DNA of 64,000 nt from assembly GCA_030167125.1 (NCBI GenBank), contig CP126531.1, positions 2,319,001 through 2,383,000 on the forward strand, in the 5' to 3' direction. Each line of letters starts with the position of its first letter. Within the stretch, counting starts at the first letter, position 1. The notes below the pieces were generated by a model, which was not told the origin of the DNA, searched no databases, and saw only the letters and a list, made by a program, of their open reading frames with translations. Both the position numbers and the translations under genes were made by a program. Of the stretch, positions 28,689 to 37,259 are shown piece after piece. The DNA comes from Rhodanobacteraceae bacterium (GTDB lineage: Bacteria > Pseudomonadota > Gammaproteobacteria > Xanthomonadales > Rhodanobacteraceae).

Positions 28689-29135
28689 ATGACCGACACT
28701 GTATCCCCGGTGGTACGAAGCCGGATGATGGCGGGGATCAGGGCCACGGACACCAAGCCGGAAATGGTCGTGCGCCGTGCCCCGCACGGCGCGGGCTTCC
28801 GTTATGTGCTGCATGACCGGCGGCTCCCAGGCCGCCCCGATGTCGTGTTGCCGCGATGGCACGCGGTCGTTTTCGTAAACGGATGTTTCTGGCACGGCCA
28901 CGCGTGCAGGTACTTCCGTTTACCGGCGTCACGCCCGGAGTTCTGGTCCGCGAAAATCGAGGCCAACCGAAGCCGCGATGCGGCAGCGCTTGCCGCGCTT
29001 GCTGCCTCTGGCTGGCGGGCGGCAACAGTCTGGGAATGTGCGTTGCGGGAAAGCGAAGCTGCACGTGCCGCGACCATTCGGCACCTTGTAAAGTGGCTCC
29101 GCTCTCGTCAGGCGCAACTGGAGATCCCCGCGTGA
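28689..29135 (+). CDS. vsr: Very short patch repair endonuclease Vsr
   Basis: 148 residues, close to the family size of about 150. Recognisable blocks: RSRMMAGIRATDTKPEMVVRR, LPGRPDVVLPRWHAVVFVNGCFWHGH, WSAKIEANRSRD and GWRAATVWECAL. Vsr nicks at T:G mismatches formed when 5-methylcytosine in the Dcm site deaminates, starting repair; genes for it are usually next to C5-methylases. It begins five bases after the methylase stop and its own stop overlaps the nuclease GTG start (GTGA). Confidence 0.95.
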   Translation: MTDTVSPVVRSRMMAGIRATDTKPEMVVRRAPHGAGFRYVLHDRRLPGRPDVVLPRWHAVVFVNGCFWHGHACRYFRLPASRPEFWSAKIEANRSRDAAALAALAASGWRAATVWECALRESEAARAATIRHLVKWLRSRQAQLEIPA

Positions 29136-30373
29136 GAAAGGGCTACCTTTCGGAATACTTCGATGGCGTCGCGATCAAGCGGTTGGCGGCGGTAGAGGTG
29201 GACACGACGCGCTCAAACCAGCACGAATTCAACGCGACACGCGAAATGCTCGACTTCATGGGGCGCCCCGACGGGCGCGAGCGTCTGCCGACGAAATTCA
29301 TTTACCTGTGCGACGAGGATGGCGACCCGCTTGTTGACGACGCCTCGCTCACGCTCTACGACAGCCGCGAGAACCAGCCGCACCGGCACCCGGAATACCG
29401 GTTCTATTTCACGGACAACGAAGTCGTGAAACGCGCAAGCGAGGGAGACCTTCTGGTCATCGCCAAGCGCCGGGATGCGGGCATGCTGGTCGTCGTCGCT
29501 GAAAACGGATCAAGCGCCGCCAGCCAGATGGAATGGCTGTTCGGATTCTCGCAAGACACCTATCCACGGTTCTCGGTGCGAGCTGAACTCGAAAACGATC
29601 AGGATCGGGTCGGATTTGCAGCAACCTTCATCCTCGAAAGCATCGGCGTAGTCGTCGAGAAAACGCAGGACAGTTTTCTCGACACGATGCTTTCCAAGTT
29701 TGGAGGGTCGTTCCCTTCCACAAGGGAGTTTTCGGCTTTCGCGCGATCGACGCTGCAAGACGTATCAGCGGAGGATGATATCGACGCGGCGGTCATGGCC
29801 TGGATGGAGCGCGAGGAAATTCTGTTTCGCACCCTCGAGCGCCACCAGCTCGGTGACCGTCTGCGCGACGGTTTCGACAGCGAGGACGTGGACGGCTTTC
29901 TAGGCTATGCGCTGTCGGTGCTCAACCGCCGCAAGAGCCGCGTCGGTTTAGCCTTGGAAAACCATATTGAGCACGCGCTCGTCGCCCTTCGCATCAGGTT
30001 CGAACGAACCCCTGTGACCGAGAACAACTCGAAACCGGACTTCTTGTTTCCCGGCGCGTCCGAGTACCACACCGCCGCTTTCCCTGCAGCGCACCTGACA
30101 ATGCTTGGAGTCAAAAGTACATGCAAGGATCGCTGGCGGCAGGTGCTGGCGGAGGCCGACCGGATCGATGGCAAGCACCTGCTCACCTTGGAAGCGTCCA
30201 TCAGCACGTCGCAAACCGACGAAATGCAGGCGAAGTCGCTGCAACTCGTGGTGCCGCGCGCGATCCACGCGAGCTACAAGCCGGCGCAGCAAGGATGGCT
30301 GTTCGACGTCCGCGACTTCATCGAGCTGGTGCAGTCAAGGCGGGCTGGTGCGCCGCCGACAACGCTGATCTAG
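29132..30373 (+). CDS. ecoRIIR: Type II restriction endonuclease EcoRII
   Basis: 413 residues, matching EcoRII (about 404). The GTG start at 29132 overlaps the vsr stop; longer in-frame starts lie inside vsr. The N-terminal part is the EcoRII effector/DNA-binding domain (KGYLSEYFDGVAIKRLAAVEVD..). The C-terminal catalytic domain is highly typical: RFERTPVTENNSKPDFLFPG, LTMLGVKSTCKDRWRQVL, DGKHLLTLEASISTSQTDEM and LQLVVPRAIH, containing the PD-(D/E)xK residues. It would cut unmethylated CCWGG, needing a second site as effector. Confidence 0.95.
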   Translation: MRKGYLSEYFDGVAIKRLAAVEVDTTRSNQHEFNATREMLDFMGRPDGRERLPTKFIYLCDEDGDPLVDDASLTLYDSRENQPHRHPEYRFYFTDNEVVKRASEGDLLVIAKRRDAGMLVVVAENGSSAASQMEWLFGFSQDTYPRFSVRAELENDQDRVGFAATFILESIGVVVEKTQDSFLDTMLSKFGGSFPSTREFSAFARSTLQDVSAEDDIDAAVMAWMEREEILFRTLERHQLGDRLRDGFDSEDVDGFLGYALSVLNRRKSRVGLALENHIEHALVALRIRFERTPVTENNSKPDFLFPGASEYHTAAFPAAHLTMLGVKSTCKDRWRQVLAEADRIDGKHLLTLEASISTSQTDEMQAKSLQLVVPRAIHASYKPAQQGWLFDVRDFIELVQSRRAGAPPTTLI

Positions 30374-30378
30374 TGGGA

Positions 30379-30398
30379 GTGTAGGCGAACGCCTACAC
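30379..30398 (+). terminator. Hairpin after the EcoRII nuclease gene
   Basis: GTGTAGGCG (30379-30387) and CGCCTACAC (30390-30398) form a 9-bp inverted repeat only six bases after the nuclease stop. The loop in practice would be four bases. No T-run follows, so termination efficiency is uncertain. Confidence 0.5.
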
Positions 30399-30532
30399 GA
30401 AAGAGCGGCCGGCACCGGCAGACGCCGCGCGACTGATCCGCAAATATATGCAGGCCGGCTGTCTGGCGATCGCACGGAGGCGATGCGGCCGACTTCCACC
30501 GGCAACGCTAGGCGCGCATTGCGCGTACGCAT

Positions 30533-30556
30533 GACGCCGCCCGAAAGGGCGGCGTC
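30533..30556 (+). terminator. Intrinsic-terminator-like hairpin before the next gene
   Basis: GACGCCGCCC and GGGCGGCGTC form a perfect 10-bp stem with a GAAA tetraloop, followed by TTAGTT. It would end transcription from the restriction-modification operon and insulate the gene starting at 30621. Confidence 0.7.
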
Positions 30557-30620
30557 TTAGTTGACGAGACGGCTCGCGGTAAGCTGAAAGCCTGCGATGC
30601 TGGCAGCAAACAGGGTGGGC

Positions 30621-31553
30621 ATGAATACAGATAGCGAAACGGTCGAAGCCGAGATTCCGGTAATTGCTTGTTGGGAAGACATTTACGGGAGGGGGAGGTA
30701 TGCCGACGACATCGACAGCACCAAGACTCAACTGTTCGATGTGATCGCACCTTATTACGGCTTGCAGCCCCCAAAGCCGTGCGGGCTCACCAATTGCCAC
30801 ACGCCGCACAACAACGGCTACCTGATCGTCACCGCGGATGGCAGGGAAACGAACATTGGCGCCGACTGTGGAAAGAAGCATTTTCCGGAGTTCGCGGCCC
30901 AGGCGCGCAGGGTCAACCGCATCCTGCGGGAACAAAGGCTGCGAAACATCGTCATTGAAGCGCAGGCCCGCATCCCGGCGGTCCAGTTGGAAATCGCGGA
31001 CCTCCGCGCCGGTGACTACGGCGCGGAGTGGACAGTTCGGTGTATTTCCAGCTTGCGCCTTGCAGTGACCGCCGTCGGCGCGCAGCTCTGGCTCGATCTC
31101 AAGCGCCGCGCGAACGTCGGCGACGCGACGGTGAACAAAGTCCGTGAGCGCTCCAAGGCCGAAATTCAGGAACTGATCGCTGCGAACCTGGGCCGGCCCG
31201 ACGAGTTGCGGTATGAATCAAAACCAGTTGGCCGAATCAGCGGGCTCGAACTACTCTCGAACCGTCTGGATCTTCACTCCAACCTTGTAAGGGGTGCCGA
31301 AAAGGCAGTCGACGACATCAGGGCAATCGACGCCAAGCGAACCAGTGGCAAAACGCTGCAGGCGACCTCGAAGCTGGTCGGCGAACTTGACGCGCACCTT
31401 GTGCTTGTGCGGGAAGCACTGACCGCCGGCCGGCTATTTTTCACTGACGCCAACCTCGCCCTGCTGGTCTACATTGCGGCGGATGCCGAAAAGCGAAAGA
31501 AGCTCGCGGGCCTGACGGTCAGCAAATTGGCGACGTCGCCGTCAAGCCGCTGA
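30621..31553 (+). CDS. Unrecognised protein with Cys/His motif inside the defence island
   Basis: 310 residues from the ATG at 30621 (an ATG at 30597 is also possible). The N-terminal 110 residues hold a possible zinc site: PKPCGLTNCHTPHNNGYLIV and, later, IGADCGKKHFPEF. The remainder is mostly helical and charged (LGRPDELRYESKPVGRISGLELLSNRLDL.., KLVGELDAHLVLVREAL) with no membrane segment. I do not recognise the family. It lies between a restriction-modification system and a retron, so a defence or anti-defence role is a fair guess but only that. It is insulated by its own upstream hairpin. Confidence 0.75.
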   Translation: MNTDSETVEAEIPVIACWEDIYGRGRYADDIDSTKTQLFDVIAPYYGLQPPKPCGLTNCHTPHNNGYLIVTADGRETNIGADCGKKHFPEFAAQARRVNRILREQRLRNIVIEAQARIPAVQLEIADLRAGDYGAEWTVRCISSLRLAVTAVGAQLWLDLKRRANVGDATVNKVRERSKAEIQELIAANLGRPDELRYESKPVGRISGLELLSNRLDLHSNLVRGAEKAVDDIRAIDAKRTSGKTLQATSKLVGELDAHLVLVREALTAGRLFFTDANLALLVYIAADAEKRKKLAGLTVSKLATSPSSR

Positions 31554-31753
31554 CTGCGGGAATCTCATTCCGCGATTGCTAGCCACGCCGCGCCATGTTG
31601 ACCAGCCCTGCAGCCGCAGTAGGCTCGGCAACGGGCGACAACCGGCCAGAAGCGGTCATCGGTGCTTCTGCTGGCACAGCCCGACACGCCGTATAGCCAC
31701 ATGATATCGACCTGTTCGCGTTCACCACTATAGACCCGCGTGCCTCAACCTAA

Positions 31754-33430
31754 TCACGGGACATGCTTTGCGATGGCATCGGCGATTACGTCTAGAAGCA
31801 GCCGGAAGCCATTAAAGTTGATCGTCTTTGCATTCGGCTTCACGACCTTCTCGGCGAACCATGCCTTGCTGATCTGATTGGGGCCGTTGGGCTTGCTCGT
31901 GTAGTTGATCGTCTTGCCGGCAAGCGCCGTTTTCATGAAGACTGGGTCGAAGAAGTCCTCAATGCAGTGACGCGCGGCGCCAGTTGGTGATGTAAGAACG
32001 ACATACAGGTTGTCGTGGACTCGGATTGATTGGGTGCCTGAGGGAATGGTGGCCTTGGTGATCTTCTCGACCATTTTGACTACGTCTTGGCCAATCTTGT
32101 CGTTGTCGAAGACAGCAATGACTGGCCGCGTGCCCTTAGGACCTTGAATATGGCGGTATTCATCGTGATAGTTCCGAACGAACGAAATGAGGGGGTGGCC
32201 ACCCCCGGTTAGCCCGAAAAGGCGCTCGATGCGCGGGGTTTGGCACAGTAAATGGATCAAAGGCCCCGATTTTGCGAGCAGTGTCGGATAGACATCCGCG
32301 AGGCTGCGGATCGCGCAGTTCAGATAGATGACATCCGTTTTGCCCTCGAAGAGCAGCACGGGCATGTCGTGATTGGCGAACTGGGTATAGAACAAGAAGC
32401 GCCGGTATAGCTTCTCGATCCCTGTCAGGTCTTTCGGAACGGGATCCTTGCCGCGGCGGAACTTCTCAACCTGCAGGATGAAACCAATCATGCCCTGCAA
32501 TTGAGCCCTCGTGCCCTTCCGCTGTTGGACTTCAGTCTTCCCCTCTGCACTGAGGGTAGAGGTCTTGCGATAGAACTCCCCCGAGCTGCGCAGATGGTGA
32601 ACCATGACGCGCACGCGCCGCCGGTAGTCCGAGTTCACGTTGACGCACTGGTTGACAACGATTCCAGTCACATCCTGGCGTGATCGCCGGTATTGCAATC
32701 TCGTCTTCGAGGTATTGATTGAGAAGCCACATGCATTGACCGCTTTGTTCACAGCATTGGACAGCGTCCACGTATGAGTGGCGGGATTAGGGGTTGCGAT
32801 TCCTGCGGGAAATTCGGGTGCGGAGGTCGACATGGTGATGTCATCCGCATACCGCGAATATGAGCATCCGTGAGCGCGAGCCAGTTTCACAAGCCGAATG
32901 TCAAGAATGTGCCCGACAAGATTGGAAATTACTGGTGAGGTCGGTGCGCCTTGCGGAAGCTTGCTCTCGTGGCACGCAATCTGCGCAACAAGGGTTGCGA
33001 CATCTGGCGTAAGGCTGAAATGCTTGTTAGTGATGAAGTAGCCGCGGACTCGACCGAAATTGATAGTTCCGAAGAAGTTTTCCAGATCGAAGTTCAACAC
33101 GTATCGCCGCCCGCGATGAACAGCGGCATTCGTCAGGATCGAGTGTTCTTTCCGAAAGCCATGCGACAAGCGCTGCTTAACGCCCAGCGTCGTCTCGATC
33201 TCGTGCTCGCACTCTTGAAGAAGGTCTGCAAGCTTTCGCTGTGCAAGCTTCAACTGCGGAATTGGCGCGTGGATGGTGCGCTTACCACCCGATCGCTTGG
33301 GGATATCGAAAGAACTGTATCTCGCCTTGGTGCCCCACGCCACGTATCCCAGAGCTTTTGGATGGAAGCCGATCAAATGCGCGACATCGCTCACGCTGCT
33401 ACACGCTCGGAGCGCCAAGAGCTTGCTCAT
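31754..33430 (-). CDS. Retron reverse transcriptase fused to a C-terminal Toprim domain (Ec67/Eco2-like)
   Basis: 558 residues from the ATG at 33430. Reverse transcriptase blocks run in order: SFDIPKRSGGKRTIHAP, the retron-specific NAxxH (NAAVH, 101-105), VLNFDLENFFG, LPQGAPTSPVISNL, the catalytic YADD (194-197) and the retron VTG motif (DVTGIVVN, 254-256). After about residue 355 a Toprim domain follows: LLFEGKTD (Glu 362), IAVFDNDKIG (Asp 442 and Asp 444) and CIEDFF. An RT-Toprim fusion is the hallmark of retron Ec67 (Eco2), where the Toprim nuclease is the phage-triggered effector and the RT/msDNA act as its control. The gene is transcribed leftward, just after its msr-msd locus. Confidence 0.93.
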   Translation of the reverse strand: MSKLLALRACSSVSDVAHLIGFHPKALGYVAWGTKARYSSFDIPKRSGGKRTIHAPIPQLKLAQRKLADLLQECEHEIETTLGVKQRLSHGFRKEHSILTNAAVHRGRRYVLNFDLENFFGTINFGRVRGYFITNKHFSLTPDVATLVAQIACHESKLPQGAPTSPVISNLVGHILDIRLVKLARAHGCSYSRYADDITMSTSAPEFPAGIATPNPATHTWTLSNAVNKAVNACGFSINTSKTRLQYRRSRQDVTGIVVNQCVNVNSDYRRRVRVMVHHLRSSGEFYRKTSTLSAEGKTEVQQRKGTRAQLQGMIGFILQVEKFRRGKDPVPKDLTGIEKLYRRFLFYTQFANHDMPVLLFEGKTDVIYLNCAIRSLADVYPTLLAKSGPLIHLLCQTPRIERLFGLTGGGHPLISFVRNYHDEYRHIQGPKGTRPVIAVFDNDKIGQDVVKMVEKITKATIPSGTQSIRVHDNLYVVLTSPTGAARHCIEDFFDPVFMKTALAGKTINYTSKPNGPNQISKAWFAEKVVKPNAKTINFNGFRLLLDVIADAIAKHVP

Positions 33431-33457
33431 ACCCCATCCATATATCGCGGGAAAAGA

Positions 33458-33583
33458 GGGGTTGCAGGAACTCTCTCGCACGCAAGGCGAGCGCTAAGCT
33501 GCACTCAGCGCCACCCGGCAAATCCATGGTGCAATTGCTACTGATGCCGCGATGCGGCGGCAACCAAATCTTCCTGCAACCCC
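33458..33583 (-). ncRNA. Retron msr-msd non-coding RNA
   Basis: Directly upstream of the reverse transcriptase start, two perfectly complementary 13-base segments occur 126 bases apart end to end: GGGGTTGCAGGAA (33583-33571, reading leftward) and TTCCTGCAACCCC (33470-33458). These are the expected a1 and a2 repeats of a retron. The RNA after a1 begins GATTTGGTTG, resembling (from memory) the Ec67 msr start near its branching G. An msr hairpin TGCCGC-cgcatc-GCGGCA comes next. The msd side has a long hairpin GCGCTGAG-tgcag-CTTAGCGC (one G-T pair) and a smaller CTCGC..GCGAG. Exact branch point and msDNA ends are not determined. Confidence 0.82.
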
Positions 33584-33786
33584 AAGGTATGACGATAGCG
33601 ACTTCGAAGATCACTTTCCAGACCCAGGAACCTTGTATCTTCTCTGATAGAAGCCGGAGACGTTCAACAAGGCCGTAGAGACTGGGTGTAGCAAGCACCA
33701 TGCGTAGCCCCATTCAAGGCGGGGAACTTTGCGGGGAGCGTGCGGTTAGGGCAGACTTGTGGCAGGAGAGAACCGAAGGGGGATTC

Positions 33787-35622
33787 TTGACTATTCCGAT
33801 ACTCAGTGGAAGAGAATTCGCGACAAAGTTCGCGCTTCAGCCCGGTAACTTTGCATGGTTTCTGGGCGCTGGGGCGTCGGCCAGTGGGCGCATTCCGACT
33901 GGTTACGCGATGATCCGCGATTTCAAAACGGAACTGTTCTGCCGTGCGACGAACGTGCCAAGGCGGGAGGTCGACTCGGCGGACCCGCTCTGGACCGCGC
34001 GCATAGACGCATATTTCGAAACTCACGCCACGTTGCCCTCGGCGGGGGATCCTGCTGAGTATGCGCGTGCTTTCGAGCTGGTCTATCCCAGTGCGGCGGA
34101 TCGCCGTCTCTACATCGATGAACAGATCCAATTGGGTCGACCTTCATTCGCGCATCGAGTGTTTGCCAGCCTCCTTGTTACGGGGCGCACGCCATGTGTG
34201 TTTACGACCAATTTCGACGACCTGGTGGAAACTGCCACGACTGTGGCGCGGGAGCTTCTTCCCCAAGCGCAGCGCGCAACTCTCACGGTTGCCGCGATCG
34301 ACAACGCGGATCGCGCACTGCGCTGCTTGCGAGAGAACGATTGGCCGTTGCTCGCGAAGATTCATGGTGATTTCAAGTCCGACCAGCTGAAGAACATCGA
34401 GGTCGAGTTGCAGGCGCAGGATGAGGGTCTGCGTAAGGTGCTCAGGGAAGCTTGTCGTCGCTTTGCATTGATCGTTGTTGGCTACAGCGGCCGCGACGAC
34501 TCGGTCATGGAAGTGCTTGCTAGCGCGGCTGAGCAAGACGGGGCCTATCCAGGCGGCATCTACTGGATGACTAGAGACCCTTCCGAGCTTCTACCGGCTG
34601 TCACCCGGTTTCTTGAGAGAGCTCACGCCGCAGGCGTATCCGCGAACATCATCCAGTGCCAGAACTTCGATGAGTTTGCGGGAGACATCGATGAGTCAGT
34701 CGATTTTGCGACGCCGTTAGCGGAGCACATCCGTGGCGCCGAGCCTGAGCCCGTATTGCGGTTGGCTGCGATACCTCACCACGAGGCGCGGAAAGATCCT
34801 GTGCTGCGATGCTCTGCGGTCAGGCTGTCGGCGTTGCCTGAAGTCGCAAGGCGTGTTGATCTCGCCAAGGCGGTTACCGTTTCGGATGTCCGATCGAAGC
34901 TGAAAGAACACCACGCGAAGGCGACTGTCCTAATGGCAGGAAGCCACTGGGCTGCCTTCGGAGCCGACGCGGATATCCTTCTGGCGCTAGCCGACTTCGG
35001 TCCCAAGCTGCAAGGCACAGTCGCGCTGGCCCCTGATCGGGATAGCTGGGCGATGGGACTTCTCTACGATGCCCTGACTAGAGCCCTTTGTCGAGGTCGG
35101 CCGATACATCCGAGACTCAGGCGGAGCGGTCACAGCGTGCTCGTATCCTCGGGGTTTGAGGGGGAGCCGCCTGAGCGCCGAGCCCAACGCATCATTAAGC
35201 TTGGGCCACTCAAGTCCGCCTACGGAACGGCGCTTTATGGGCGCGTGAAGGAGCTTGGTTACCCCTACGCCGAGGCTCTGCAGATCCGCCTTGAGGGAGT
35301 GGATGGGACTTGGTGGTGCGTGTTCGATCCATATACACAGGTCGACATCCCAATTGATCTCGACACGGAGGAAGCTCCGAACGCGCGCTCACAGTGGAAG
35401 CCTAATCCTGCGGGGGACTGGATACGCGAGCGATGGGCCCAGCGATATAACAAGAAGTGGTCGGCGATCATCGATGCGTGGTCGTCGTTCCTCTCTGGGG
35501 ACGTGCGCGCTTTCTGGATCGAGCCTGAGCAGGGCATCGATGCCGCATTTAATGTGGGGGCGGTGAGTGCGTGGAGCGTTCCATCGCATGATCATGCCTA
35601 CTTCCATGGACGGGCCCGATGA
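33787..35622 (+). CDS. SIR2-APAZ effector of a short-Argonaute (SPARSA) defence system
   Basis: About 611 residues if translation starts at the TTG at 33787, which has AGGGGGA just upstream; an ATG at 33700 in frame is the alternative but has a poor ribosome site and an odd leader. The SIR2 domain shows FLGAGASASGRIPTG (25-39), FTTNFDDLVE (Asn in the NAD site, about 142), KIHGDFKS (His about 193) and VVGYSGRDDSV (232-240). The C-terminal 250 residues match an APAZ-like region in place and size. In SPARSA the SIR2 subunit destroys NAD+ when the Argonaute partner binds guide-target nucleic acid from invaders, killing or arresting the cell. The argonaute gene follows with an ATGA overlap. Confidence 0.88.
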   Translation: MTIPILSGREFATKFALQPGNFAWFLGAGASASGRIPTGYAMIRDFKTELFCRATNVPRREVDSADPLWTARIDAYFETHATLPSAGDPAEYARAFELVYPSAADRRLYIDEQIQLGRPSFAHRVFASLLVTGRTPCVFTTNFDDLVETATTVARELLPQAQRATLTVAAIDNADRALRCLRENDWPLLAKIHGDFKSDQLKNIEVELQAQDEGLRKVLREACRRFALIVVGYSGRDDSVMEVLASAAEQDGAYPGGIYWMTRDPSELLPAVTRFLERAHAAGVSANIIQCQNFDEFAGDIDESVDFATPLAEHIRGAEPEPVLRLAAIPHHEARKDPVLRCSAVRLSALPEVARRVDLAKAVTVSDVRSKLKEHHAKATVLMAGSHWAAFGADADILLALADFGPKLQGTVALAPDRDSWAMGLLYDALTRALCRGRPIHPRLRRSGHSVLVSSGFEGEPPERRAQRIIKLGPLKSAYGTALYGRVKELGYPYAEALQIRLEGVDGTWWCVFDPYTQVDIPIDLDTEEAPNARSQWKPNPAGDWIRERWAQRYNKKWSAIIDAWSSFLSGDVRAFWIEPEQGIDAAFNVGAVSAWSVPSHDHAYFHGRAR

Positions 35623-37076
35623 GCACACCGGGTGCCGATGCCAAGCTGCCATCCTTCCAACTCCTGGAAGAACCTGTCCTCTCGTTCTCTCCTGACAGCC
35701 CGCGCGAGGCTGACATTCATCCGTTGCGAGGCTTAGTCAAGTTCGGGCCGTTTTCCCAGAAGTCATTTGAGACCTACACACCTTCGCTGCGGGTGGCGCT
35801 TGTAGGTCCAAAATCGGGTCGAGAGGACGTTGTTTCTCTAATGAAATTGATCCAAAGGCCGCAGCAACCTGCCGATCGAGCCGACTACGTGCCCGCCTAC
35901 CCGGGCTTCGAGAAGCTTTTTGGCGTCTCTATGACCGCAGCGCCTCCATCGGCGCGCGTGCAATGGCCGGACGCGATCGAGGATCTGCCCTACGCGGGCT
36001 CGGGAGAGCAACGACTTGCAGCGGCTTTTTTGGATGCTTTGCGTGTGCTTGATGGCGTTCGATCGGAATTTGATGTGGTGGTCGTGCACTTGCCGGACCG
36101 CTGGGCACACGCATTGCGCACCGACACTTTCGATGCACATGACACCCTCAAAGCGTTGGGTGCTCAATTCGGGGTGCCCACTCAGGTAATCAATGATCGT
36201 TCGTTCGAGTTCTCAGCGAAGTTCGCAGCATCGATTGCATGGCGTTTGGCCATTGCGTTATATGTGAAGGCAGGGGGTATCCCTTGGAAGTTGGCTCCCT
36301 TACCTGGTGTTCCGGATGACACCGCCTACATCGGGCTCGCGTACGCGCTCAGGCCCCAGCAAGACGGGATGCACTATGTGACGTGCTGCTCCCAAGTGTT
36401 CGATATGGATGGGGGAGGAATGCAGTTCGTGGCCTTCGAGGCGCGTGACCCGATCCCAGATGTCCAGTCAGCAAAGAGAAATCCGTTCCTCAGTTCTGCG
36501 GATATGCGAGCGGTCCTTGCACGTAGCTTGCAGATCTATCAGGCAAGGAACGGCGGGGCACTACCACGGCGACTTGTAGTTCACAAGACGACCGCCTTCC
36601 AAGATCAGGAAATCCAAGGTGCGAGAGAGGCCTTATGCGCTATTCCAGAAATCGAGTGCATAGAGATTGGGACCAACTCGGCGTGGCGTGGGGTATGGAT
36701 GACGCCCAATCCCGGAGGCCCTAAGCGCACGAAGGCCGATGGCTATCCCGTGCCGCGGGGCATCGTCCAGGTGCGATCTGGGGCTTCGTGCTTTGTCTGG
36801 GTCGCTGGCAATGCGCCGGGTGTCTCATCTAAAGGCGTCTACTACCAAGGAGGAAAAAGCATTCCTCGTCCTTTGTTTATGACGAGGCACGCGGGTGCTG
36901 GGCCTCTGAACCTGATCGCATTGGAGGCGATCGCCCTGACCAAAATGGACTGGAACAACGACGCGCTCTACGACCCTGTTCCTGTAACGATCCGATATTC
37001 ACAGAAGTTGGCCAGGACCATAGCCAACGTTCCAGCGCTACCAGGCAAGAGCTATCCATATCGACATTTCATGTAA
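35619..37076 (+). CDS. Short prokaryotic Argonaute (MID-PIWI), SPARSA type
   Basis: 485 residues, the size of short pAgo proteins that lack N and PAZ domains. A MID region includes FGVPTQVIND, followed by the Argonaute-wide segment YVKAGGIPWKL (216-226). The PIWI part has YIGLAYAL where active enzymes have the first catalytic Asp, so the nuclease is predicted dead, as in all short pAgos. Later PIWI blocks are RRLVVHKTTAFQDQEIQG and RPLFMTRHAGAG. It would bind a guide nucleic acid, recognise invader transcripts or DNA and activate the coupled SIR2-APAZ subunit. Confidence 0.9.
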   Translation: MSTPGADAKLPSFQLLEEPVLSFSPDSPREADIHPLRGLVKFGPFSQKSFETYTPSLRVALVGPKSGREDVVSLMKLIQRPQQPADRADYVPAYPGFEKLFGVSMTAAPPSARVQWPDAIEDLPYAGSGEQRLAAAFLDALRVLDGVRSEFDVVVVHLPDRWAHALRTDTFDAHDTLKALGAQFGVPTQVINDRSFEFSAKFAASIAWRLAIALYVKAGGIPWKLAPLPGVPDDTAYIGLAYALRPQQDGMHYVTCCSQVFDMDGGGMQFVAFEARDPIPDVQSAKRNPFLSSADMRAVLARSLQIYQARNGGALPRRLVVHKTTAFQDQEIQGAREALCAIPEIECIEIGTNSAWRGVWMTPNPGGPKRTKADGYPVPRGIVQVRSGASCFVWVAGNAPGVSSKGVYYQGGKSIPRPLFMTRHAGAGPLNLIALEAIALTKMDWNNDALYDPVPVTIRYSQKLARTIANVPALPGKSYPYRHFM

Positions 37077-37259
37077 CAGCGCATTTCGCGACGAAGTTGT
37101 CTAGAGAAGCTCGGGCGATTCAGTGTCGACTGACCCTCAGCCGTATTAACTGATTAGCCGACATCCGCTTTGGGTTGTCCTGAACCGTCGTGCGACTAAC
37201 TGTGTTGACCCAGTGGTACCCAGAATGGTCGGGCACATTTACAACTTGTTGGTAATGTC

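Noticed and set aside
33399..33713. 104-codon leftward frame spanning the retron msr-msd
   Set aside because: It coincides with the a1/a2 repeats and hairpins of the retron ncRNA and has no protein features.
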